Assembly: GCF_002310815.1 (NCBI RefSeq)
Contig: NZ_CP011032.1
Span: 1,714,001 to 1,778,000 of the forward strand
DNA: 64,000 nucleotides
Origin: Pseudoalteromonas tunicata
GTDB lineage: Bacteria; Pseudomonadota; Gammaproteobacteria; Enterobacterales; Alteromonadaceae
Reading direction: 5' to 3'
Every line of letters begins with the position of its first letter. The stretch's first letter is position 1. Under the pieces are notes generated by a model. The model saw only the letters and a list, made by a program, of their open reading frames with translations. It was not told where the DNA came from and made no database searches. A program made the translations under genes and the position numbers. Shown here piece after piece: positions 9,061-16,892 of this stretch.

Positions 9061-10550
9061 TGGCAGATCAAAAACCCCAATTGTCATTTTGGCAAATTTG
9101 GAATATGTGTTTTGGATTTCTTGGGATCCAGTTTGGTTTTGCCTTGCAAAATGGCAATGTTAGCCGAATTTTTCAAACCCTTGGGGCATCGATTGATGAT
9201 ATCCCGATTTTGTGGATTGCTGCGCCGCTCACAGGCTTAATTGTGCAGCCTATCATTGGTTATATGAGTGATAAAACCTGGGGGAAATTGGGGCGCCGTC
9301 GTCCTTATTTTTTATGGGGTGCCATTTTAACAACACTGGCATTAGTGATTATGCCCAATTCGCCCACGCTTTGGATTGCTGCGGGCATGTTGTGGATTAT
9401 GGATGCCTCAATCAATGTCACGATGGAACCGTTTCGTGCTTTAGTGGGCGATAATTTACCGAAAAAACAACGCGCAACTGGGTTTGCCATGCAAAGCTTT
9501 TTTATTGGCATTGGCGCTGTGGTGGCATCGGCATTGCCGTGGATGATGACCAACTGGTTTGAGATCAGTAACGTGGCGCCAGAGGGCCAAATACCAGACT
9601 CGGTGAAGTTCTCCTTTTATTTTGGTGCGGCAGTGCTGTTTATTGCAGTCGGTTGGACCATTATTAAAACCAAAGAATATAGCCCGCAAGAACTCGCGCA
9701 CTTTGAGCAAGCAGAACAAGATAGCCCAGTTCACGCAAGCGTAAAACCGACTATTTTTACTCAAGGTTTAGTACGTAATGGCGCTATTGCGCTGGCCATT
9801 TTAGCCAGTGTGTTTGTATTTGAATTAGAAAAAGAACTCTATTTAGCGGGTATTGGTTTGGCTCTGTTTACTGCTATGCAATTGCTCGCTAAAAAAATGG
9901 GCCAAAGCGCAAAAACAGACAATGGGTTTTATCATGTGATGGGCGATTTATTCACTATGCCAGAGGCGATGAAACAACTGGCGTGGGTGCAATTTTTTAG
10001 CTGGTTTGCGTTATTTGCGATGTGGATTTACACCACCTCGGCGGTCACCAGTTATCATTATGGTTCGAGCGATGCAACCAGCCAATTGTTCAACGATGGC
10101 GCTGACTGGGTCGGTATCTTATTTGCCGCTTATAATGGTTTTGCAGCCTTAGCTGCGGTGGTTATTCCGGTTTGTGTTAAACGAATGGGCTTAAAAGCCA
10201 CTCATATGCTGAACCTTGGTCTAGGTGCGCTTGGTTTAATGTCTTTTTTAATCATTAATGACCCACAACTGTTGTTACTCAGCATGGTTGGTATTGGTTT
10301 TGCGTGGGCGTCGATTTTATCGTTACCGTATGCGCTACTCAGCAGCCAAGTACCCAGCGCTAAAATGGGCGTGTACATGGGGATTTTTAACTTTTTTATT
10401 GTTATTCCACAGTTACTTGCAGCGAGTATTTTAGGTGTGTTAGTGAAAAATTTGTTTCAAGGCCAAGCTATTTACGCTTTGTTACTCGGTGGTCTGTCAT
10501 TTTTAATCGCAGCGGCCTGTATGCTGCGTGTCAAGTATCAAAATCAATAA
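9060..10550 (+). CDS. MFS sugar symporter, maltose/glucose type
   Basis: A 496-residue inner-membrane transporter with about 12 hydrophobic segments and the cation-coupled motif after helix 2 (GYMSDKTWGKLGRRRPY), typical of the GPH/SLC45-like maltose and sucrose transporters found in Alteromonadales and Xanthomonas sugar loci. It probably imports maltose or glucose released by the exported hydrolases. No cytoplasmic alpha-glucosidase gene is visible in the window, and the neighbouring glucoamylase is exported, so glucose is a plausible cargo. Its start overlaps the previous stop codon by one base. Confidence 0.85.
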   Translation: MADQKPQLSFWQIWNMCFGFLGIQFGFALQNGNVSRIFQTLGASIDDIPILWIAAPLTGLIVQPIIGYMSDKTWGKLGRRRPYFLWGAILTTLALVIMPNSPTLWIAAGMLWIMDASINVTMEPFRALVGDNLPKKQRATGFAMQSFFIGIGAVVASALPWMMTNWFEISNVAPEGQIPDSVKFSFYFGAAVLFIAVGWTIIKTKEYSPQELAHFEQAEQDSPVHASVKPTIFTQGLVRNGAIALAILASVFVFELEKELYLAGIGLALFTAMQLLAKKMGQSAKTDNGFYHVMGDLFTMPEAMKQLAWVQFFSWFALFAMWIYTTSAVTSYHYGSSDATSQLFNDGADWVGILFAAYNGFAALAAVVIPVCVKRMGLKATHMLNLGLGALGLMSFLIINDPQLLLLSMVGIGFAWASILSLPYALLSSQVPSAKMGVYMGIFNFFIVIPQLLAASILGVLVKNLFQGQAIYALLLGGLSFLIAAACMLRVKYQNQ

Positions 10551-10560
10551 GGGTATGAAG

Positions 10561-12984
10561 ATGAAAGTAATGTCAACGTTAGCACTGTCGGTTTTAGCGG
10601 CCTCATTAATGGGTTGCAATAAGCAACCAAGTCAGGCTGAAGCGCCAGTTGTGACAGTGCCTATCGCGACCGGTGCGCCAGGTGTGACCCCTTATTGGGC
10701 TTATTCAGGTAAAACTGGGATTGGTACGTCTTTTGAGCAATATCTTAATGGTCAATATAGCGATAATGCTCCCACTAAAGCGGTATCAAAAGTATGGTTT
10801 AGCATCGCACAAGGCCTTATCACCGAGACCATGTTTGGTTTAATTCACCAAGCGCAAATTAAAGATATGCAGTTTGTAGTCAAAGGTGCTGATTTTATCG
10901 CAACAGAGCGCGATGATACCACTGATACCATTGAGTATTTATCGACCGATGAACAAGGACGTCCACAATCGCTGGCCTACAAAATTACCACGCTGGATAA
11001 ACAGGGGCGCTTTAAAATTGAAAAGCATGTTTTTACCGACCCAAGCGATCAAAGCTTGTTTGTCCGTGTGGTTATTGAGAGCTTTTCAGGCCCATTAACG
11101 GCGTATGTCTCGGCTAATCCGTATGTTAATAACAATGGCGTAGGCGACAGTGCGGCGGTTGAAAACGGCGCATTAGTGGCATGGGAAGGCGATAACGTAA
11201 TTACGCTTAAAGCGGCCAGTGGGTTTAAACACGCCATGGTTGGTTTTACTGGGATCTCTGATGGTCTGACACAATTACAAGAGACAGATGCGCTTAATAA
11301 TCTTTATCAACAAACGGGAAGCACGCCTGGCAATGTCAGCTTATTTGCCGAACTTGGCAGTGTTGCTGCTAAAGGCGCAGCTCCCACTCAATTTGATTTA
11401 GTACTGAGCTTTGGTAAAAGCAAAGAATCCAGTTTAAAGAGCGCAAATGCTACGTTAAAACGCGGTTATGACGCCACGTTGAGTGAATACAATGGCGAAG
11501 GCGACTTTATCGGTTGGCAAGATTATTTAGCGAGCCTTAAGCCACTGAATAACATGACGAATCAAACTACTGATAATGGCAAGTTGCTCTACACCAGCGC
11601 CTTGGTATTAAAAGCACAAGAAGATAAAACTCATGCAGGTGCCGTGATTGCATCATTGTCTAATCCGTGGGGTGATACCGTAAAAGCCATTGAAGGATCA
11701 ACAGGGTATAAAGCGGTTTGGGTACGCGATTTTTATCAAGTCGCTATGGCGTTTTTAGCCCTGGGTGATAACGAAACGGCAAAAATTGCGTTTGAATACC
11801 TAGAAAAAGTACAAGTATCAGCCAATACCCCAGGTAATGGTGGCGATACGGGGTGGTTCTTACAAAAAACCCATGTTGATGGTGAGCTTGAATGGGTTGG
11901 GGTACAACTTGATCAAACCGCGATGCCAATTATGTTGGCATGGAAACTATGGCAAGCGCAGCAGTTAAGCGATAGCGAATTAATTAACTGGTATCAAAAA
12001 ATGCTTAAACCTGCCGCTGATTTTTTAGTTAAAGGCGGGCGAGCTAAAATTTTATGGAATGATACTCACATTACACCGCCGATGACGCAACAAGAGCGCT
12101 GGGAAGAACAAGCGGGGCACTCGCCTTCCACTACCGCTGCGGTTATTGCAGGCCTTATTACTGCTGCCGATATTGCAAAAGCGGCGGGTGATGTGCAAAA
12201 CAGTGCGCTTTATTTAGCAACCGCTCGTGGATACTCAGCTCACATTGAAGCGCAAATGGTGACCACACAAGGCACATTACCGGGCAGTGATGGTCATTAT
12301 TATATTCGCATTAATCAAAACGAAGATGCCAACTCAGATAGTAAGCTTGGTGATAATAACGGTCGGACAGGCCTCGACAAAAAACAAATTCTTGATGGCG
12401 GCTTCTTAGAATTGGTACGTTATGGCGTGCGAAGTGCTGATGATAGTCATGTTGTTGCCAGCTTAAATGAATACGACGATGAAACCTTACCTGAGAATTT
12501 ACGTGTTAAGTACAGTTTTAAATTTGCAGGGCAGGAGGGCAGCTTTGCCGGTTGGCGTCGATATGGTAACGACGGTTACGGTGAAGATGAAACGACAGGC
12601 AGTAATTATGCTGCAACAGGTGGGAATACCCCAGGTCAACGTGGTCGAGTTTGGCCGTTTTTTACCGGTGAGCGTGGTCATTATGAGTTAGCGCGTGCTA
12701 AACAAGTCGCAGGTGAAAAAGCCTTGAGTGATGAAACCATGTCACAGTTAAAACTGAACTACGTTAAAGCGATGGAGCTATTTGCTAACGAAGGCATGAT
12801 GTTGCCCGAGCAAGTCTGGGACAATGTGGGCGTTAATCCGCAGGGCTATACCTCAGGTGAAGGCACAAATTCAGCGACCCCCCTTGCTTGGACGCATGCA
12901 GAATACGTTAAATTAATAAAATCACTGACCGATCAAGCTGTATGGGATTATTACCCAATCGTGGCTGAGCAATTAAAACAATAA
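10561..12984 (+). CDS. GH15 glucoamylase (glucan 1,4-alpha-glucosidase) lipoprotein
   Basis: About 807 residues. It releases glucose from the non-reducing ends of alpha-1,4-glucans. The lipobox (LMGC, lipid cysteine at residue 19 from this start) indicates membrane anchoring. The N-terminal glucodextranase-like beta domain begins at PGVTPYWAYSGK, and the alpha/alpha barrel carries YKAVWVRDFYQ and the segment WEEQAGHSPSTTAA holding the likely general acid. A second acidic motif, PEQVWD near the C-terminus, fits the general base. An upstream GTG (10528) and an ATG (10555) are in frame, but AAGGG sits seven bases before the ATG at 10561 and gives the best lipoprotein signal. It completes the exported degradation chain. 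Confidence 0.9.
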   Translation: MKVMSTLALSVLAASLMGCNKQPSQAEAPVVTVPIATGAPGVTPYWAYSGKTGIGTSFEQYLNGQYSDNAPTKAVSKVWFSIAQGLITETMFGLIHQAQIKDMQFVVKGADFIATERDDTTDTIEYLSTDEQGRPQSLAYKITTLDKQGRFKIEKHVFTDPSDQSLFVRVVIESFSGPLTAYVSANPYVNNNGVGDSAAVENGALVAWEGDNVITLKAASGFKHAMVGFTGISDGLTQLQETDALNNLYQQTGSTPGNVSLFAELGSVAAKGAAPTQFDLVLSFGKSKESSLKSANATLKRGYDATLSEYNGEGDFIGWQDYLASLKPLNNMTNQTTDNGKLLYTSALVLKAQEDKTHAGAVIASLSNPWGDTVKAIEGSTGYKAVWVRDFYQVAMAFLALGDNETAKIAFEYLEKVQVSANTPGNGGDTGWFLQKTHVDGELEWVGVQLDQTAMPIMLAWKLWQAQQLSDSELINWYQKMLKPAADFLVKGGRAKILWNDTHITPPMTQQERWEEQAGHSPSTTAAVIAGLITAADIAKAAGDVQNSALYLATARGYSAHIEAQMVTTQGTLPGSDGHYYIRINQNEDANSDSKLGDNNGRTGLDKKQILDGGFLELVRYGVRSADDSHVVASLNEYDDETLPENLRVKYSFKFAGQEGSFAGWRRYGNDGYGEDETTGSNYAATGGNTPGQRGRVWPFFTGERGHYELARAKQVAGEKALSDETMSQLKLNYVKAMELFANEGMMLPEQVWDNVGVNPQGYTSGEGTNSATPLAWTHAEYVKLIKSLTDQAVWDYYPIVAEQLKQ

Positions 12985-13011
12985 TTGAATTGAGCCAATT
13001 AGGTTAACAAT

Positions 13012-13040
13012 AAAAAACCTGCAAAGTTGCAGGTTTTTTT
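13012..13040 (+). terminator. Terminator of the maltodextrin gene block
   Basis: Arms AAAACCTGCAA and TTGCAGGTTTT with a two-base loop and a T-run, 27 bases past the glucoamylase stop codon. Confidence 0.88.
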
Positions 13041-13076
13041 ATTGTTATATTGTTAAAGCAGTCGGACATCAGGCAA

Positions 13077-13204
13077 TATACCCGTCGCCTTTCAAGATGC
13101 TCGGGTGTTGGCCGCGCGCCTTCACCTCAATCACATAGTACCTCTATGCTCATGAGGATTCAGGTGCTTGCCGCCTACGAGCATATTGAAATACATAGGG
13201 TATA
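13077..13204. repeat. 128-base imperfect palindromic intergenic element
   Basis: The ends are inverted copies: TATACCCGTCG at the left and a matching GGGTATA at the right, with further pairing of CAAGATGCTCG against CGAGCATATTG. Inside is a smaller hairpin, CATAG-TACCT-CTATG, within a larger CACCTnAATC/GATTCAGGTG pairing. It is more GC-rich than its surroundings, has no coding potential and sits between two convergent genes. This looks like a dispersed palindromic unit or small non-autonomous element. I see only one copy in the window. Confidence 0.6.
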
Positions 13205-13214
13205 GATATACCTT

Positions 13215-14234
13215 CTAGTGGCATGACTGTCTGATCACTAATTCTGGCAGTAATACTTTATGTTCAACCGGTTGGCCGGCAATGAGTTTAAGCAGGTTTT
13301 CAACCAGCATTTCTCCTGCTTTTGAGGTACTTTGAGAAATCGTAGTCAGGGGGGGATTAATAAAAGAGGCCATCGGAATATCGTCAAACCCGATCACGGC
13401 AACATCTTCCGGTACCCGCAAATTGGCTTCTTTTAGTGCACGAATGGCGCCAATAGCAATCAAATCACTGGCTGCAAACAAGGCATTAAATTGCACATTA
13501 TTGCTGATCAATGACTTTGTAGCGTGATAGCCCGACTCATCGGTTGAAATCGCATTCGCTATTTTTCGATTATCTATGGTAAAACCGTGCTCAGTAAACA
13601 CACCTTTAAAACCGTTAAAACGCGCATTAAATTCAGGACTGTGCTCTGATGCATCGCCAATAAAGGCGCAGTGTGTTCGATTAAGTGAAATCAGGTGCTC
13701 GGCGGCTAAACGGCCGCCTTGTTCATTATCGCAACTCAGTGATAAGTCAGGATGTCCGGCTACTTGTGCACCCCAACAGACAAAATGGGTGGCGGTGCTC
13801 ATCAATTTGTCGAGCTTTTCTTGGTAATCAATAAAGTCACCATAGCCAAGTAAAATCAAGCCATCGGCACGGTGGCTATCTTCATAATCGGCATGCCAAT
13901 CTTCAGAGGCTTGTTGAAACGATACCAATAAGTCATAACCCGCTCGTGCGCAAGCACGGGTGATGCTGCCAAGCATGGCTAAAAAGAACGGATTAATTTG
14001 CGAGTCATCAGCTGTGGGATCTTCAAATAAAAGTAACGCGAGCGTGCTGCTTTGCTGCGTTCTGAGGTTACTGGCATTTTTATCAACTTTGTAGTTGAGT
14101 TGTTTTGCAACTTCCTGTACTTTTTTTCGGGTTTCTTCATTCACTAATGGGCTATTACGCAATGCCCGAGATACGGTAGATTGCGAGACACCAGCATAAT
14201 GGGCAATGTCAAACGACGTTGCTTTACCTTTCAT
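13215..14234 (-). CDS. LacI-family transcriptional regulator, probable maltodextrin regulator
   Basis: A 339-residue LacI-type protein with an N-terminal helix-turn-helix (SFDIAHYAGVSQSTVSRAL, about residues 7-25), a hinge region, and a periplasmic-binding-protein-like effector domain (about 62-339, with FDDIPMASF). It is encoded at the end of the starch locus on the opposite strand. By position it is the best candidate to bind the TGAATACGTATGCA sites, probably as a repressor released by maltose or maltodextrin. That pairing is inference. The recognition helix differs from the second LacI protein at 15548 (VSQST against VSKKT), which fits two operator classes in this region. Confidence 0.88.
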   Translation of the reverse strand: MKGKATSFDIAHYAGVSQSTVSRALRNSPLVNEETRKKVQEVAKQLNYKVDKNASNLRTQQSSTLALLLFEDPTADDSQINPFFLAMLGSITRACARAGYDLLVSFQQASEDWHADYEDSHRADGLILLGYGDFIDYQEKLDKLMSTATHFVCWGAQVAGHPDLSLSCDNEQGGRLAAEHLISLNRTHCAFIGDASEHSPEFNARFNGFKGVFTEHGFTIDNRKIANAISTDESGYHATKSLISNNVQFNALFAASDLIAIGAIRALKEANLRVPEDVAVIGFDDIPMASFINPPLTTISQSTSKAGEMLVENLLKLIAGQPVEHKVLLPELVIRQSCH

Positions 14235-14316
14235 GAGTTTTCCTGAGTAAAATTGGCCAGACGGCTCAGATTAAAAGTTTTTTTGCATATTATATCAATA
14301 GAATTCATGTTATTTA

Positions 14317-14346
14317 TTGAAATATACCTGACACCGGTGTCATAAT
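14317..14346 (+). promoter_or_regulatory. Probable glk promoter with embedded CCGG-centred operator
   Basis: A -35-like TTGAAA (14317-14322) and a -10-like CATAAT (14341-14346) are 18 bases apart. The perfect palindrome TGACACCGGTGTCA (14329-14342) fills the spacer. The same palindrome occurs twice before edd. A bound repressor would block RNA polymerase. The divergent regulator gene may also be affected, since its start is 94 bases away. Confidence 0.65.
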
Positions 14347-14520
14347 GTGGCAGTTTTATTGATTTGTTGTCAATCTAAAAAGAATACCCTATTACTTTGC
14401 ACCGTTTCACTTTTTGTAGCGAGAAGTTAAACCTAGTGTGACTTAAGCGTCTTAGTCAAGATAATAAAAGGGTAGCATAATCGATACATTAGCTAAGCGC
14501 TATCAATAGAGAGAAACACT

Positions 14521-15504
14521 ATGAGTGGTATCACTAAATTTGAGCCTATCATTGTCGCGGATATCGGTGGAACCAACGCCCGATTTGCTGTGGTCACTGA
14601 TTTTGATGCAACAAGTTCACAGTTTGTTATTGCACACCACCAGACCTTTGTCAGTGCGCAATTTGATTCAATGCAATCTTTATTAGCTGCATATATCCAA
14701 GCGCTACCTTTTGCACAACCTCAACGTGCAGCACTGGCTGTCGCAGGTCCAATGAAAGGCCAAACGGTAAACTTAACCAATTTAGGTTGGTGTTTCACGC
14801 TTACAGAATTACAAAGCCAATTTCAATTGAGTCAACTTAAAGTCATTAATGATTTTGCCGCTTTTGCTTATGCCGCACCGTATTTACAAGCTGAACAAAA
14901 TTTGCTGGTAAAAGCAGGTACACCAGAACAAAATGCGAATATCGCTGTTATGGGGCCGGGAACGGGTTTTGGCGCCGCTGCATTAGTCTTTAATGGTGAG
15001 TCTCGTACCGTTCTTAGCTGTGAAGCTGGGCATATTAGCTTGGCGGCGGTTACCGATTTACAGCGTCAATTGTTGGTTGAAATTAATAAAGAAGTAAGCC
15101 ATGTTTCGGTAGAAAATGTCTTTTCAGGTGCCGGACTTGAGCGTTTATATCGTGCCATGGCCAAGGTCAATAATTTACCTGTTGAACCCTATACAGCAGC
15201 AGATATTAGTCAGCTTGCTTTATCAGGGCAAAGTGATATTTGCCATAAAACCTTAGTGCAATTTTGTGAGTGGATTGGCAGTGTCGCAGGGGATTTAGCC
15301 TTGACGTTTGGCGCACGAGGCGGCGTATTTATTGGTGGTGGCATATTACCACGCATGCAAGAGGTATTATTGCATTGTGATTTTAGTCAGCGTTTTGTGC
15401 AAAAAGGGATTATGACGCATTACGTACAAGACATTCCGGTGACGCTGGTAACACAGGACAATATTCCATTTATTGGAGCAGCAGCGAGTTTGTTGGTGCA
15501 CTAA
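14521..15504 (+). CDS. glk: Glucokinase
   Basis: A 327-residue cytoplasmic glucokinase of the bacterial Glk family (PF02685), making glucose 6-phosphate with ATP. The phosphate-binding motif DIGGTNARFAVV lies at residues 14-25, the sugar-binding segment NDFAAFAYA is near 115-123, and GPGTGFGAA near 144-152 matches the family. Length is normal. It links glucose released by the exported glucoamylase to the Entner-Doudoroff genes encoded nearby. A palindromic operator lies in its promoter. A short hairpin with four T residues separates it from the following regulator gene. Confidence 0.93.
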   Translation: MSGITKFEPIIVADIGGTNARFAVVTDFDATSSQFVIAHHQTFVSAQFDSMQSLLAAYIQALPFAQPQRAALAVAGPMKGQTVNLTNLGWCFTLTELQSQFQLSQLKVINDFAAFAYAAPYLQAEQNLLVKAGTPEQNANIAVMGPGTGFGAAALVFNGESRTVLSCEAGHISLAAVTDLQRQLLVEINKEVSHVSVENVFSGAGLERLYRAMAKVNNLPVEPYTAADISQLALSGQSDICHKTLVQFCEWIGSVAGDLALTFGARGGVFIGGGILPRMQEVLLHCDFSQRFVQKGIMTHYVQDIPVTLVTQDNIPFIGAAASLLVH

Positions 15505-15513
15505 TTATGGATT

Positions 15514-15536
15514 TGGGCAATGGTATTGCCCATTTT
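15514..15536 (+). terminator. Short intercistronic hairpin between glk and lacI-type gene
   Basis: Perfect eight-base arms TGGGCAAT and ATTGCCCA with a three-base loop and four T residues. The following ribosome binding site (AGAGAG, 15537-15542) touches its 3' side, so it may be a partial terminator that lowers regulator expression. Confidence 0.6.
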
Positions 15537-15547
15537 AGAGAGCAGTG

Positions 15548-16567
15548 ATGGAAAAAATTACGATAAATAGTGTGGCTAAACACGCTGGTGTGTCTAAAAA
15601 AACAGTTTCACGGGTTTTAAATAATGAAGCTAATGTTAGTGACGCAACACGTGAAAAAGTATTAGCTGCATTTAAAGAGCTTGATTATAAACCAAATCCT
15701 ATCGCTCGTGGTTTGGCTAATAATCGTAGTTTTATTATTGGATGTCTTTATGATAATCCAAGTAAAAGTTACATTACTCGTGTGCAAACAGGCGCACTTG
15801 CAGCTTGCCAAGAACAACAATACAACTTATTGATCCATCCTTGTGAGTTAAGGGGGCAGGCGTTGTTAGATAACATTGATACCTTGCTCCATACTTCTCA
15901 GCTCGATGGCATTGTTTTAACCCCTCCTTTTTCGGATCAAAAGCCGTTAGTTGATTTTCTTAAAGCGAAAAAAATTCCGTATTCCCGCGTTGCCTCCGTG
16001 TTACTTGAAGATGATTCTATTTCGATTGGGAGTAACGATGGTTATGCTGCTTATGAAATTACCAAGCTCCTAATTTCTCTTGGTCATACCGAAATTGCCT
16101 TTATCAAAGGTCATCCTGATCATAGTGCGACTGAGCAACGGTTACTTGGGTATAAACAAGCACTTGAAGAAAGTGGTTTGCCATTTAAAGAGTCTTTAAT
16201 TGATGAAGGTAACTTTAGTTATCACTCAGGGGAAGACAGTGCACGGCGAATTTTAAATTTAACACCTCGTCCGTCCGCTGTATTTGCATCAAATGACTAC
16301 ATGGCTGCAGCAGTTTTAAAGGTGGCCTCACAGTTAAAGTTATCTGTACCGCATGATTTATCGATTGCTGGGTTTGATAATGCGCCCATTGCTCGCCATA
16401 TTTGGCCTGGGTTGACAACCATTGCTCAGCCCGTTGAGCAAATGACACATATTGCGGTGACTAAATTAATCGAACAAATCAAAAATCCAGAATTAGAAAA
16501 TTATCAAGAGAATTTACCTGCACGTTTGATCACGCGCGAATCAACGGGCCCTTATCGATCTAGCTAA
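15548..16567 (+). CDS. LacI-family regulator, probable glucose/Entner-Doudoroff regulator
   Basis: A 339-residue LacI-family protein: helix-turn-helix INSVAKHAGVSKKTVSRVL (about 5-23), hinge, and an effector-binding domain ending around 330. It lies between glk and edd, so it is the natural candidate for binding the three TGACACCGGTGTCA sites flanking these genes. The lysine in the recognition helix (VSKKT) resembles E. coli GntR (VTKMT), which also binds a CCGG-centred operator. This supports the pairing but does not prove it. The ATG at 15548 is chosen over the GTG at 15545 because it is one codon inside and better spaced from the purine-rich AGAGAG. Confidence 0.88.
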   Translation: MEKITINSVAKHAGVSKKTVSRVLNNEANVSDATREKVLAAFKELDYKPNPIARGLANNRSFIIGCLYDNPSKSYITRVQTGALAACQEQQYNLLIHPCELRGQALLDNIDTLLHTSQLDGIVLTPPFSDQKPLVDFLKAKKIPYSRVASVLLEDDSISIGSNDGYAAYEITKLLISLGHTEIAFIKGHPDHSATEQRLLGYKQALEESGLPFKESLIDEGNFSYHSGEDSARRILNLTPRPSAVFASNDYMAAAVLKVASQLKLSVPHDLSIAGFDNAPIARHIWPGLTTIAQPVEQMTHIAVTKLIEQIKNPELENYQENLPARLITRESTGPYRSS

Positions 16568-16593
16568 GATTATCTCATTGATTTTATTGGTAT

Positions 16594-16622
16594 AAAAAGC
16601 ATCTTAATCGGATGCTTTTTTT
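16594..16622 (+). terminator. Terminator after the second LacI-family gene
   Basis: Ten-base perfect arms AAAAAGCATC and GATGCTTTTT, loop of seven bases, followed by further T residues. Confidence 0.88.
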
Positions 16623-16704
16623 ATCCCTGTTATTTGACAATTTCATGAAACCTCCCAACCAAATTGGCTAAATAAAAAAAATAGACTAAATTTAAATGAG
16701 ATGG

Positions 16705-16752
16705 TTGACACCGGTGTCAGAATTATGAGTTAATACTGTGACACCGGTGTCA
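16705..16752 (+). promoter_or_regulatory. edd promoter with two CCGG-centred operators
   Basis: TGACACCGGTGTCA occurs at 16706-16719 and again at 16739-16752, 33 bases apart, or about three helical turns. A perfect -35 hexamer TTGACA (16705-16710) lies inside the first copy. A -10-like TTAATA (16730-16735, spacing 19) lies between the copies, so the second copy would cover the transcription start. This is a strong repression layout. The binder is probably the LacI-family protein encoded just upstream. Confidence 0.72.
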
Positions 16753-16812
16753 GGTTGTGATTGTGAGAGACGCAACTTAATACCGAACCTTTGAACGGGT
16801 AAATCAAAATGC

Positions 16813-16863
16813 GCTCAGTACTGTGACTCGCCCTGGAGTCTAGTGAGTCGGTACTGAGCCTTT
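16813..16863 (+). promoter_or_regulatory. edd leader hairpin with competing stems
   Basis: GCTCAGTAC (16813-16821) pairs perfectly with GTACTGAGC (16851-16859). Inside, GACTC (16825-16829) can pair with either GAGTC at 16836-16840 or GAGTC at 16845-16849. Four T residues follow. The structure lies in the predicted 150-base leader, ending about 30 bases before the edd start. It could be an attenuator or a stabilising structure. Confidence 0.5.
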
Positions 16864-16892
16864 TATCCTTAAATCAAAAAGAGTTGAATTTT

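Noticed and set aside
13077..13204. Insertion sequence
   Set aside because: No transposase frame fits in 128 bases; at most it is a non-autonomous or palindromic repeat.
3671..13204. Secondary-metabolite cluster around the halogenase-like gene
   Set aside because: No synthase, synthetase or tailoring enzymes are nearby; all neighbours are alpha-glucan genes.
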